Shown here in pieces: positions 19,906 to 29,715 of a stretch of 64,000 bases of DNA (positions within the stretch are counted from its first letter, which is position 1; each line of letters opens with the position of its first letter). Origin of the DNA: Eutypa lata (taxonomy: Eukaryota > Ascomycota > Sordariomycetes > Xylariales > Diatrypaceae); contig JAKULF010000023.1 of assembly GCA_022661535.1 (NCBI GenBank), positions 1 to 64,000 on the forward strand. The letters run 5' to 3'. The notes below the pieces were generated by a model. That model was not told where the DNA came from, did not search any database, and saw only the letters and a program-made list of their open reading frames with translations. The position numbers were made by a program, and so were the translations under genes.

Positions 19906-20433
19906 ATGATATTCTCTTTACTAACACCTTTTAAAGCTCGGTTATCCTGTCGCTTTTTCCATAGCCAACTTGTACTCCGCTCTAATGTACACAAGAATTT
20001 AAATATCAATCAGCAGGAAAGATTAAATAAGTTAGTTCAAGATGAGAACTACAAATTTTGATTAGGAGGTTTCATAGAAGGGGAAGGATCTTTAGTTATT
20101 TCAGTAGTAAAAAATGATAAACTTAAATTTAAGCTCGCTTTGCAGCCTGAATTTAATGTTGTTCAACATGAAAATGGAATATTACTGCTTTATGCTTTTC
20201 AAACTCTTTTTGAAGATAAGGGTTCAGTACATCAAAAGTCTGGGTCAGATAAAGTATGAGTATATTCTATTAAAGGTACTGAAAATTTAATGAAGTATGT
20301 TTTACCTTTTTTCAATGAATACGTAGCTCTTTATTCTAGTAAATATAGAACAGATATATTACAAACTTTTACTCTAGTTTTAACTAGATTAGCTGAAAGA
20401 GAGAAACCTATATCGAAGAGATGGTTGAATTAA
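19906..20433 (+). CDS. Single-motif LAGLIDADG endonuclease, I-CreI/I-CeuI class, C-terminus disrupted
   Basis: ATG at 19906; 175 codons to TAA at 20431. One motif only: FWLGGFIEGEGSLVISV, then KLKFKLALQPEFNVVQHENG, FQTLFEDKGSVHQKSGSDKVWVYS and VLPFFNEYVAL. One motif per chain means the enzyme would act as a homodimer, as I-CreI and I-CeuI do. The stop is premature: bases 20401-20467 are a faulty repeat of the next 67 or so, and the true C-terminus continues from the second unit (20468-20605) as EKPISKEEMVELIKLVYGF to NSAISE. Without the repeat the protein would be about 210 residues. Confidence 0.8.
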
Positions 20434-20540
20434 TTAAATTAGGATTTAACGATGGTAAGTAAACAAGGAGAAACCTATATCAAAGGAAGAGATGGTTGAA
20501 TTAATTAAATTAGTTTATGGATTTAATCCAGATGGTAAAG
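20401..20540 (+). repeat. Imperfect tandem duplication inside the intron 6 endonuclease
   Basis: Unit 1 (20401-20467) and unit 2 (from 20468) both begin gagaaacctatatc and share gatggttgaattaattaaatta. Unit 1 lacks several bases relative to unit 2. The offset is 67, not a multiple of three, so the duplication shifts the frame. Either a local polymerase slip or a read-assembly fault. Confidence 0.75.
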
Positions 20541-21336
20541 GTAAACAAAGGAAGAGAACTTTGCAAGAAATTCTTGATATTGTAAACTCAGCCATTTCAG
20601 AGTAACTAACCTAAACTTTTTTTTTTTAAGAGGCACGCTTCCTCAATTGTTGGGCTAATTTTCATAAGATTTTTAACTATAAGTTAGTTTCTTTATAAAT
20701 AGCTCTGGCTTATTTTTTATCCTCAGAGGCCATACGCTAAACGATCTATCTATTTTGTTAATCCCACTGATGTTATTAATTCAGTCGAGGAATTCTTACA
20801 TTAATCGTGAGAGCAAATAGAAATTAACTTTTCATCTGTTTAAGTGAATGATACATCCTTAAATTAAAGTTAATTTACTTAAAAAAGAGGCCTTAAGTTA
20901 TAGATTGATGATATGGTCCTTTACTCTTGGACTGACACAAGTGATTAAATCCGATGTGTTTTAGTTTATAGGAGTAAAGCCTAAGGTAGCGGAATACCTT
21001 GACTGTTAAATGCAGTCTTTGCATGAATGATGTAACGATACAACAGCTGTCTCATGATTGACTCAGTGAAATTGGCATAACTGTGCAGATACAGTTTACC
21101 TCTAGTTAGACGTAGAAGACACTAGACCCTATGCAGCTTTACTGTTACTAATTATTAGGTACGGTTGGGGACAAATTTTAGTAAATAAGGTAATTGATAA
21201 GATACAAATGTAATACCTTTATTTGGGGATCGTATTGTATGGGTTAATTAACCCATCTTCTTCTTGTTATAGAGAAGAAAGTAACCTTAGAAAGGAAAAA
21301 TTGCTAGGAGACAGTTTATGTTTAATTTTAAATGAG

Positions 21337-21790
21337 CTGTGTTGGTTAGAATCCAACTCTAAAGTTTTCTTTTTATAACAATATTAACTAACTAACTAAC
21401 TAAACTATAAGGTATTTACCTATAAAAAAGATTTCTGTTCTTTGTAGGTAAATATTGTTTAGTTTGTAGTTATATAATATATCATAGGAAAGTATATTAA
21501 GAAATAAAACTCATGTAAAGTTACAACTGAAGAGTTTTTTCGCTTTAGAATAATTGGCGTAAACGGTTAAAGAATAATGCCTTATTCAAGACCGTCGGTA
21601 GTTGTAAATACCGCTACAGACTGGTTCGCCGGGGTTAGGCTGAAATGTCTGTCCAAATGTACAGTCGGACACTATAACAAGAACTAAATCTTCTTTAGAG
21701 AAGTTAGTTCTTGTAGAGAGGAAGGTATAATTAATTAATATAAATAATCTAAGTATTGGATAATTTTACTAATCTAATTACCTTTTTAGC
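21337..21790 (+). mobile_element. rnl intron 7, short and without ORF
   Basis: About 450 bases. Contains the conserved block gtaaacggttaaagaa ... agaccgtcggtagttgtaaat ... gctacagactggttcgccggggttaggctgaaatgtctgtcc at 21555-21690, which is almost the same as in rnl intron 8 and cox3 intron 2. Its 5' segment (gctgtgttggttagaatccaact) is also repeated at the start of intron 8. No reading frame. Both borders are approximate. Confidence 0.65.
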
Positions 21791-21874
21791 AATTGAAAGG
21801 GATAATGTACTCTCAGGGGAGTAAATAAGAGATTGTTTATGATCCTTTAGTTAATTAGTGTTGTTATGTTTAAG

Positions 21875-23860
21875 CTGTGTTGGTTAAATTCCAACTTTAA
21901 GGTGTTAGCTACATCTAAGATGATTATTATTTTTATCTTTAACTTATAAACTTTTTATTAAAAAGTTAACCAAAATATAAACCAATATTTAAAATAAAGT
22001 AGGATTAATTTAAACGTTAGATTAATTAAAATTACTATTAACCTCCATAGATTTAACATCTTTATCCCTTTAAATAGGCTTATTAGAAGTAATAATTATA
22101 ATTATTATAGAGGGTTAAGTTTCGTCACAGGAGACGATATTCATGTTTGATAAAGAACGCTTAAATAGTGAGACATAGTTTGCTTACTTTGTTTGTTACA
22201 ATAATTTAATTAAAAACCCCTTTCTAAAATGATAGTTCTAAAAAAATTTTTTAAAGTTTGCAGTCATGGCTCATTAGTGCCTTCAGATAATTTTTATTTT
22301 TTACCTTTCTATTTTAAACATTTCTCTAGTAAGCGGGGCCTTTCAAGGGAATCTGAATTAACTTTAGATTTTTGAAGTAATAATTTAGATAGTTTTTATC
22401 TATGGTTTGCAGGGTTTTCCGAAGCCGAAGGTTGCTTCAAAGTAAAACCTAAATACCGTAATGGTAAATCCTCCGTTCATAGTTTTTATTTTGAATTTGA
22501 AATACATTTGCACATAGATGAAATAAATCTTTTATACTTTATTAGCTCTACATTGGGTATAGGTAAAGTTTATATAAGAGAATCTAGTAATAGTTGTAGC
22601 TTTATAATAGGTAACGAGAAAGACCTTCGTATTTTAATTGACATTTTCGATCGTTATACTTTTAATGGTATTAAATTATTAGATTATTTAGATTTTAAAA
22701 GAGCTTTTTTTATGTACTTTAATCGTCAAGAGACACTAAGTGAAGCTTTAAGTAATTTAATTCTAAAAGTAAAACAAGGTATGAACACTGGACGTGAAAG
22801 TTTTAATATGCCAAAAGACCATCAATTAAAAGTTACGAAATATTGACTCTTAGGTTTAATTGAAGGTGAAGGTTCATTTAATCTTTCTCGTGGAAATTTA
22901 ATACCAAATTTTCAATTACTGTTAACTAGTGCTCAAAAACCGTTATTAGAAGAAATAAAGAAACATTTTATAAATAATTTAAATTTAGATGAATACTCAT
23001 TATGAAAAATTCATAATTCATCTGTTATTTCTATTAATGACATAAGTGCGAGAGGTAATTCTAAGCCTGTGGTGAGATTATTAATTAAGGATGTTAGATT
23101 TCTTAATAATTATATTATTCCTTATTTATCTAGTATGCCTTTTATTTCGAAGAAAGGGTACGATTTTAAAGATTTTTCATTAATATGTAAATTGTTGTTT
23201 GTAGGTGCCCATGAAGATGTAAACATAAAAAACCTAATTATACAACTTTCATTAGGTATGAATAAATTTAGATTATCTTCATTTAAAGGACCTAAAGACA
23301 AATCTTTAACAAGTAAAGAATTAGAGTTATTAAATGATACTATAACTTTAAAAATTTCTCAAGGTTTAGAATATAAAAATAGTGTTATTTATTTTTTAAG
23401 TATATCTAACCACGATATAATTGTTGATAGTTTAACCGAAGCTGCTAACTTATTAAATATATCTTCTGACACATTAAGAAAACTATTGGCTAAAAACAAT
23501 GAAGAAGCCAAAGTTAATAATAATTTAGTCAAAAGAATAAAAATTTTTGGTTAAATTTAAAAAATAAAAAGTTTATAGTTTAAGTATAAAACCATTGTCT
23601 TATTAGTTTCATTAGCGTGAGCTACAAAAAATGAGTAGTTAAAAAAGAACTAGGTAAAGTTATAACTGAATAGTTCTTATTTCGCTTTAAATAATTGGTG
23701 AAAACGGTTAAAGGATACTGCCTTATTCGAGACCGTCGGCAGTTATAAATGTCGCTACAGACTGGTTCACCGGGGTTAGGCTGAAATGTCTGTCCAAATG
23801 TACAGTCGAACAAGGTTGGAGTATTTAAATACTTCGAGAAAAAATAGGTAAAGTTAATTA
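21875..23860 (+). mobile_element. rnl intron 8, sister of intron 7 with an ORF
   Basis: Begins near gctgtgttggttaaattccaac (compare 21337) and carries the same core at 23695-23820. The difference from intron 7 is the 1.3 kb LAGLIDADG gene at 22229-23554. The rRNA exon between the two introns is only about 85 bases. Confidence 0.65.
22229..23554 (+). CDS. LAGLIDADG homing endonuclease with C-terminal DNA-binding module, intact (rnl intron 8)
   Basis: 441 residues in one frame with TGA as Trp. Domain order: N-terminal extension (1-70); first motif LWFAGFSEAEGCFKV; IHLHIDEINLLYFI, GIGKVYIRE, IFDRYTFNGIKLLDYLDFKRAF; second motif WLLGLIEGEGSFNLS (residues about 205-220); FLNNYIIPYLSSMPFISKKGYDFKDF; and a C-terminal NUMOD1-like segment (SLTEAANLLNISSDTLRKLL) thought to bind DNA in related HEGs. 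Both motifs end E-A-E-G / E-G-E-G with the catalytic acid present. The best preserved of the long HEG type that also appears at 29716, 33055, 35036 and, in ruins, at 1620. Confidence 0.88.
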
Positions 23861-24874
23861 TTGTTTTTTTTGTTTTATTTTTAAATTAACCTAGTATCCT
23901 TCTTAATTATGGTTCTAGTGTTGGCTTAATTAACTACAAAGATTAATATAAAATTAATAATTTTATGTTTTAATATAAACACAAGCTCTAATTCGGAGGC
24001 AGTTTATTATCCCTCCAAGATTAGCAATGTTTAATAGTAAATATAAAGATTTTTTCCAAAATAAATCAATCGGTTTATTTAACCTTGGGTTATGCGGGGC
24101 ACAGACCCCACAAAGAGTAAATGGGAGTGTCCAATTATGTTTTATGTCTGTTGTTTTTTATAATTATTATAGTCTTTATGAATTATAATAATTATAATTA
24201 CAGATGTATCACTAAATATAATTTTTATAATTATTTGTTTGTAATAGTAGATAGCAATGCTATATTCTATCTTATTTATGTATAGATGTACAAGCCTAGA
24301 CACATTGTGTCTAATTATTATATTGCTTATTTGTATCTAAATACTAATTTAGTATGGATTTACAAAACTTTAATGAGGAGCAATTTTTATCGTCAGGTAG
24401 GATTTTTATTATAGTGAAATTAGTTGTAGTTAAAATATTATGAATTATTCTAATATTTTATTATCTATCACATTAGTATGTGATGGTTATGTATAATACT
24501 TATCAAGTTTAATGGCTTAATCCTGCCTTACTGTTTGACCACCAACAAGTCTTACAGTCGCGTAAGCGGGGGCATAGGATCACAAGACACAAAAAGGAAA
24601 GGTCTTGGATTATTGGAAAAGCTACGCTAGGGATGTTTGTCCTTCAATGTTAAAAAAAAAAAGAAAATTTTTAACAAATTGATTTTTAATTGGGTTAATT
24701 TCAAAAATTGCTTATAAATTAAGTAAATTTGAAGCGAAATTTATATTAGTATGTATTAAGATAAAATCGTTCAACGACTAATAGGTGAGTAATACTGACA
24801 ATAACCCTTACTAAAAGCCCAACATTTTTTACTATGTATAAACCAAATCTATGTTAACCAAAAATAATTAAAAT

Positions 24875-26284
24875 ATGAAAAATATTAACCGTAAAAATAA
24901 TATTAGCACTTCTCTTTTCACTAAAAAAATAAATACTAATTATAAATTAGTACCTTTTAATGTATCAGTAAATGATATAGGGAGAACTAAATATCTTCCT
25001 CCTGTAGCTAAAGAATGAAGAAATAGTGTTTATAACTATAATTCAAATAATACCATTAATTATCCTATTTATGATTTAAACGTTAATTCTTTAATAAAAG
25101 GATATTTTAATATGTATTTTAATCATAGATTTATAAAAAATAAGTATATATCACATAAAAAAAAACGTAAATCTTTAAATAAAATATTTATAAGTAAGGC
25201 AGAAATAAAACATACAAATTCTAAAGCTATCATTACAATTTTTGTTTATAATAGAGAAAAGTTAATTTTATTAAAAAAAATAAGAAAACTAAAAGAAATA
25301 TTTGTTAAACTTATGATAAAAAGTAAAATACTTGAACTTTTATCTTTTCCTAGCCCGGATGGTACAAAAATAAACAGAAATTTTATGAATAATACAAATG
25401 TTTTATCTGCTTTGTTAAATTTTAACCTTAAAAGTAACTTAAATAAATCTTATAAGGAATTATATTATCTTTCTATAAAAATATCTAAAACATTAGCAAT
25501 TATTAGGAAATATAGATTAAGATTAAGTCTAAATAAATATAAGTTTGAGGATAAATTTCTATATAAATTAACTCAATATATAAGTAAATATTACGGTAAA
25601 AAAGTAGAATTCAATATAGTAAATGTAAAATCTATAGCTTATAATGGAGACATATTTACTGAGATTTTAACATCAAAAATAAAAAAAGAAAAAACTAGTC
25701 CAATTTGAAAGATAAATGATTTATTAAGTAAAGTTGTATTGCCTAAAGTGAATAGAATAATAGAAAGAGGTAGAATAGAAAAAAATGTGGATTTAGAATT
25801 AGTAGATAACAAATACAAAAATCTAAATATAAGTTCAATAATAAATAATAATAATTTACTTAAAGATGGTTTGAATAAATTGTTATACAGTATATACAAT
25901 AAAACTACTTTAGATAAAGAAAACCATGAAAATTTAAAGATACGGGATATTATACTTGATAATATAAAATATAAAAATATGGGAGGTGCAAAATTAATAG
26001 TTAAAGGTAGATTAAGTAGACGTTATAGAGCGGATAGAGCTGTCTATAAATTAAAGTGGAAAGGTGGTTTGAAAAATATCGATTCTGCATTTAAAGGACT
26101 AACTACCGTGACTTTTAGAGGGTTTATGGATTCCAATGTAGAAAGATCTAGTTCCGTTTCTAAACGTAGGATAGGTGCTTTTGGAGTAAGAACTTGAATA
26201 AGTGGAAAAAGTTATTCTACTCTGGCAAGAGTGCAAAGTAATTCTACTTCTCCTATTCCTACTCCTACTGATCTTAATCCGTAA
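24875..26284 (+). CDS. rps3: Ribosomal protein S3 (small-subunit protein)
   Basis: Component of the mitoribosomal small subunit, encoded within the rnl intron as in most Pezizomycotina. 469 residues with TGA as Trp; Lys/Asn-rich throughout. The conserved C-terminal half includes MGGAKLIVKGRLSRRYRADR, KWKGGLKNID and VERSSSVSKRRIGAFGVRTW. The usual protein ends soon after this; here it continues ISGKSYST and a further 21 residues (LARVQSNSTSPIPTPTDLNP) that belong to the leader of the HEG behind it, stopping at TAA 26282 exactly where the HEG's LNPW would be expected. The old C-terminus survives 0.9 kb downstream. So the present C-terminus is probably one that arrived with, or was duplicated by, the HEG. 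Confidence 0.9.
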
Positions 26285-27183
26285 GCTATTACTGGTTTTT
26301 CAGATGCGGAAGGTTCATTTATGATTTTGATATATAAAGACTCTGTCCGTAATATAGGTTGAGCAGTTAAATTATGTTTCCGAATAACTTTGCATGTAAA
26401 AGATAGAGCTATATTGGATAAAATTCGTGAATACTTTGACGGAGGATTAGTTACTTCATACATTGCCTAATTAGATTTGAATCTTTAAAAGACTTAGAAT
26501 CATTTATAACTCATTTTGATAAGTTTCCTTTAAGAACAAAAAAATTGAAAACTACCTACTTTTTTGTCAGGCTTTTTACATGGTTAAAAATAAAAACCAT
26601 CTAACTGAAGAAAGATTAAGACAGATTGTAGCAATAAAAGCTTCATTAAAGGTTTATCTGATGAATTAAAGTTAGCTTTCCCAAATATAACACCAGCAAT
26701 TATACCTAATTATTCTATGAATACTGTACTTAGCCAGAAGTCGGAAAAAAGATTAGATCCTTATTGAATAAAAGGTTTCACTTCAGGTGATGGATCTTTT
26801 TATATTAGACTTGCTAAGAATTCTACTTTTAAATTAGATGTACAGTACAATTAATATTTCAAATTACTCAAGATTCTAAAGAACTTGAAATAATGGAGAA
26901 TTTAATACATAATTTAGACTGTGGACAAGTTAGAAAGAGAAAATATAAAGATAATAAAGATAATTGTTTGGATTATTTGGTTACAAAATTCTCGGATATC
27001 GATCAAAAGATTATTCCGTTTTTCAGCAGATATAAAATATTTGGTGTTAAATTAAAAGATTATAACTATTGATGTAAAGCAGCTGAATTAATTAAAAATA
27101 AAGCTCATTTAACTGATACAGGTTTAGAAGAGATTAAAAAATTAAAAGACGGAATTAATAAAGGGAGAAGTATGAGCGTATAG
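26285..27183 (+). pseudogene. Decayed LAGLIDADG HEG inserted at the end of rps3
   Basis: Begins AITGFSDAEGSFMILI directly after the rps3 stop, with no start codon of its own. LCFRITLHVKDRAILDKI follows, then a stop near 26458 and frame changes near 26460, 26560, 26660 and 26850. The second motif WIKGFTSGDGSFYIRL is at about 26764, then DCGQVRKRK, FFSRYKIFGVKLKDYNYW and HLTDTGLEEIKKLKDGINKGR. Both motifs keep the acidic residue. It probably once read through from rps3 as a fusion. Confidence 0.8.
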
Positions 27184-27223
27184 GATCTTTTGCAGTAAGA
27201 ATTTGATTTAGTGGTAAATAATT
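27175..27223 (+). pseudogene. Displaced original 3' end of rps3
   Basis: Bases align with the end of rps3 at 26163-26211: cgtaggataggtgcttttgg there and cgtataggatcttttgcag here, then gtaagaa.ttga.ttagtgg in both. The translation GSFAVRIW-FSGK followed by TAA corresponds to GAFGVRTW-ISGK. Marks where the host gene ended before the HEG came in. Confidence 0.75.
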
Positions 27224-27394
27224 GATATCTTAGCGTTAATTATACATAAAGAAAAAAATGAAGAAATAGTCTGAACCACTTTGTAAAAAGTGGAAATAAT
27301 AATATTATGATAACAAGTTGAACAGGCTAATTTGCGCAAGAGTGTGCAAAATGAGTGCGCGGTTTGGCACCTCGATGTCGGCTTAACTTATCCT

Positions 27395-28724
27395 CATGGA
27401 TGCTTTGTGATGTAGGATATCACATTCGTGTCTGAAACTATCAAACTCCGGGGACACCCTAAAACTTCTGATACTAAGCGTTAATCGAAAGGTTAATAGT
27501 GGCTGAAGTAATTACTCAGGTATAGTAACAAGTCAGAAGATGATGGAAACTGAAATGGGTTATCGCGGATCTAAGTCAACAATATTAGAAGAGAATATTG
27601 TTGTAAAAGAGCAACGAGTAGATGGTAGTTGCATTGGTGCACCTGGGTTAAAAAACTTACCAATGTTAAGGTGTATTCTAATGGGTCTTGAGAGAGATTA
27701 TCAAAACAAAGTCCTTTCTAAATCATTAATCAGATACTATTCAACTAAAGTAGTTCCAACAGACACAAGCCAAAATAATGAATCAAAACTAGATCCTAAC
27801 TTTGTAAGCGGATTTATAGACGGAGAAGGTAGCTTTTCAGTTACTTTTATTAAAGATAAATCCTACAAAAGTGGATGACAAATTAAAACTTCTTTTTCTA
27901 TTGGTCTGCATAAAAAAGATCTTGCTTTACTAGAAGAAATTAAAAATTATTTTGGTGTAGGAGGTATCTCAAAAAAAGGGGTAAATGGAATTCAATATTA
28001 TGTAAATTCACCAAAGGATTTATTAGTAATTGAAAATCATTTAAATAACTATTCTTTGTTAACTCAGAAACAAGCGGACTTTATCTTATTTAAGTCTATA
28101 CTGGATTTGATAAGACGCAAAGAACATTTAACACCGAAAGGTCTAAATGAAATTGTTTCATGTAAAGCTATAATGAATAAAGGTTTAACTAGTATTTTAG
28201 AAGAAGCTTTCTTGGATGTAACTCCAAAGGAAAGACCTATTATTACATATTCAGGTAATTTATCTCCTGGATGGTTAGCTGGATTTACTTCAGCGGAGGG
28301 TAGTTTTATGATAAGAGTTTTAAATTCTTCTAAACATAAACTGAATAAAAAAGTTCAACTAGAATTTAATTTATCTCAACATGCTAGAGATGAAGAGTTA
28401 ATGAAAGTAATAGCTAACTATTTTGGAACTGGTGCCGTTTATCTTAACAGAAATGCATTTGTGTACAGAGTAGTTAATTTTACAGAATTGACAGATAAAA
28501 TTTTACCTCTTTTTAAGGATAATCTTATACAAGGAATAAAGTATTTTGACTATTTAGATTTCTTAAAAGCAGTAAATATAATTAAAGAAAATAAACATTT
28601 AACATTAGAAGGACTAGAAGAGATTCAAAAAATAAAAAACGGAATGAATAGTAGAAGAGATGTCTGAATTAATGACATGATAAATTTGTAACCAAATAAA
28701 TTTAACTTATTTGGTTGAGCTATG
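27395..28724 (+). mobile_element. rnl group I intron 10
   Basis: Exon ttatcct before and gcagaaactatgtaggg after. Core: tcaaactccggggacacc (27447), gttatcgcggatctaagtca (27559), agagcaacgagtagatgg. The 3' tail is gataaatttg plus an added hairpin (taaccaaataaa...tttatttggttgagc) then atg, a variant of the common gataaatttggtcgcaatg tail. Confidence 0.85.
27540..28690 (+). CDS. LAGLIDADG homing endonuclease, intact (rnl intron 10)
   Basis: 383 residues, open throughout with TGA as Trp (27876, 28665). Starts [13 protein letters not shown] within the core. First motif [16 protein letters not shown], then [67 protein letters not shown]. Second motif [80 protein letters not shown]. Catalytic D/E residues present in both motifs. 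Likely an active or recently active homing enzyme; a good reference for mending its broken relatives by alignment. Confidence 0.9.
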
Positions 28725-29258
28725 GCAGAAACTATGTAGGGTACGACTGTTCGTCGATTAAAAAGTTACATGAGCTGGGTTAAATACGTCGTGAGACAGT
28801 ATGGTTTCTATCTTCTAGAGGGAATTAGAATATAATAAGGAATAACCTATGTACGAAAGGAACTTGGTATATTAATATATTAATATTGAAATAGCATGAT
28901 TATTAATCTCTGGTTTACCTGTTGTTTATATGTCCAAATATTAAATTATTAATGTATAATGTAAATTATACAGGACTATCCTACTTTCACTTGAGTAGTT
29001 ATGATAGTATAGGCACGGCAGGAAAGCTATGTTAGTCAAAGATAAGTGCTGAAAGCATATAGGCACGAAGCTTACCTTAAGATATTTCTTAAATATACGT
29101 AATATAATATTACGAACATAATTATAATTATAATATTGTTATTATAATTATAAATATTATGGAGATAGGCTTTATTTGTAAGAATCTAGAGATTTTAAGG
29201 AATAAAGTACTAATTTTATAAATAACTGAATATTTTATTTATATCTTACATTTTTTTT

Positions 29259-29329
29259 GCCTGGTTAGCATAAAAGTAATGCAATTGTTTTGTAATCAAT
29301 AGAAGCAAGTGCGATACTTGCACTGGGCT
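29259..29329 (+). tRNA. trnT: tRNA-Thr (TGT)
   Basis: Acceptor gcctggt/actgggc, D stem gcat/atgc, anticodon loop ttTGTaa, T arm gcaag-tgcgata-cttgc. First tRNA after rnl. The 160 bases before it are AT-rich with inverted ataattataat runs (29110-29165). Confidence 0.92.
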
Positions 29330-29369
29330 GACTATATATTAGTAGTTTAAAGGCTACTAATGTCTTGAA

Positions 29370-29440
29370 GGATTAGTGGTCAAGTGGTACTAATGGCTCT
29401 TTCAATGCCACTATCGCGGGTTCGAATCCCGTCTAATCTA
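29370..29440 (+). tRNA. trnE: tRNA-Glu (TTC)
   Basis: Acceptor ggattag/ctaatct, anticodon loop ctTTCaa on stem tggct/tgcca, T arm gcggg-ttcgaat-cccgt. Confidence 0.92.
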
Positions 29441-29715
29441 CCTCAGCTTATAGTGTATTATTGTATTGTATTAAACTTCATCTAAATATTTATTTTATTT
29501 TTTAAAAATAAAGTAGATACTAAAAAAAAGTCTTGTTCATAAGCAGGTTTGGGAGGCGGAAGGTTTCGAACCAAGAATTTATAGTGATGGAGTTTTCCAT
29601 TATTTGTAAAATTAATCTTGAATAAATATTCTTGATTATAAGGTAATAAAACTCTGTCATCCTTAACTATATTAAGGATTTTTTTTTACAATAATTTAAT
29701 TTTAATAAATATACA

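Larger units (their letters stand above)
19285..20979 (+). mobile_element. rnl group I intron 6 at the I-CeuI-type site
   Basis: The exon reads ggcggccttaacgtgagggt before and cctaaggtagcgg after, the position used by the Chlamydomonas intron that encodes I-CeuI (from knowledge of that site). The intron carries a one-motif LAGLIDADG gene, unlike all other introns in this window, plus an AT-rich 3' portion (20620-20979). Confidence 0.8.
24635..27320 (+). mobile_element. rnl group I intron 9 (rps3 host intron at the omega-like site)
   Basis: Exon acgctagggat before and aacaggctaatttgcg after: the same place as the omega intron of yeast 21S rRNA and the standard site of the rps3-bearing IA intron in Pezizomycotina. 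R-like element gttcaacgactaa at 24768; S-like atagtctgaacc at 27264. rps3, a decayed HEG and a remnant of the rps3 3' end lie between. Confidence 0.88.
8020..29095 (+). rRNA. rnl: Large subunit ribosomal RNA, ten group I introns
   Basis: Large rRNA of the mitoribosome. Landmarks in order: agtgaaaaagtaccgtgaggg at 8369; taccttttgcataatgggtc at 8441; gatagctggt at 11581; aagggaaacagccc at 15068; gatgggcttagaagcagcc at 16515; ggaactcggcaaac at 19028; tttctgcccggtgccgg at 19189; cctaaggtagcgg at 20980; acgctagggat at 24624; ggtttggcacctcgatgtcgg at 27361; cgtcgtgagacagtatgg at 28788; agataagtgctgaaagcat at 29040. Approximate introns: 8589-11520, 11591-13248, 13468-15058, 15100-16461, 17122-19020, 19285-20979, 21337-21790, 21875-23860, 24635-27320, 27395-28724. 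The 5' and 3' ends are estimates. Intron sequence makes up most of the 21 kb. Confidence 0.92.

Noticed and set aside
29100..29170. CRISPR-like or regulatory repeat (ataattataat runs)
   Set aside because: Simple AT-rich inverted repeats, common in mitochondrial spacers; no spacer-repeat structure.
29530..29580. Possible tRNA (ggtttcgaacc T-arm-like)
   Set aside because: Only a T-arm-like hairpin of about 50 bases; no D arm, anticodon stem or paired acceptor.
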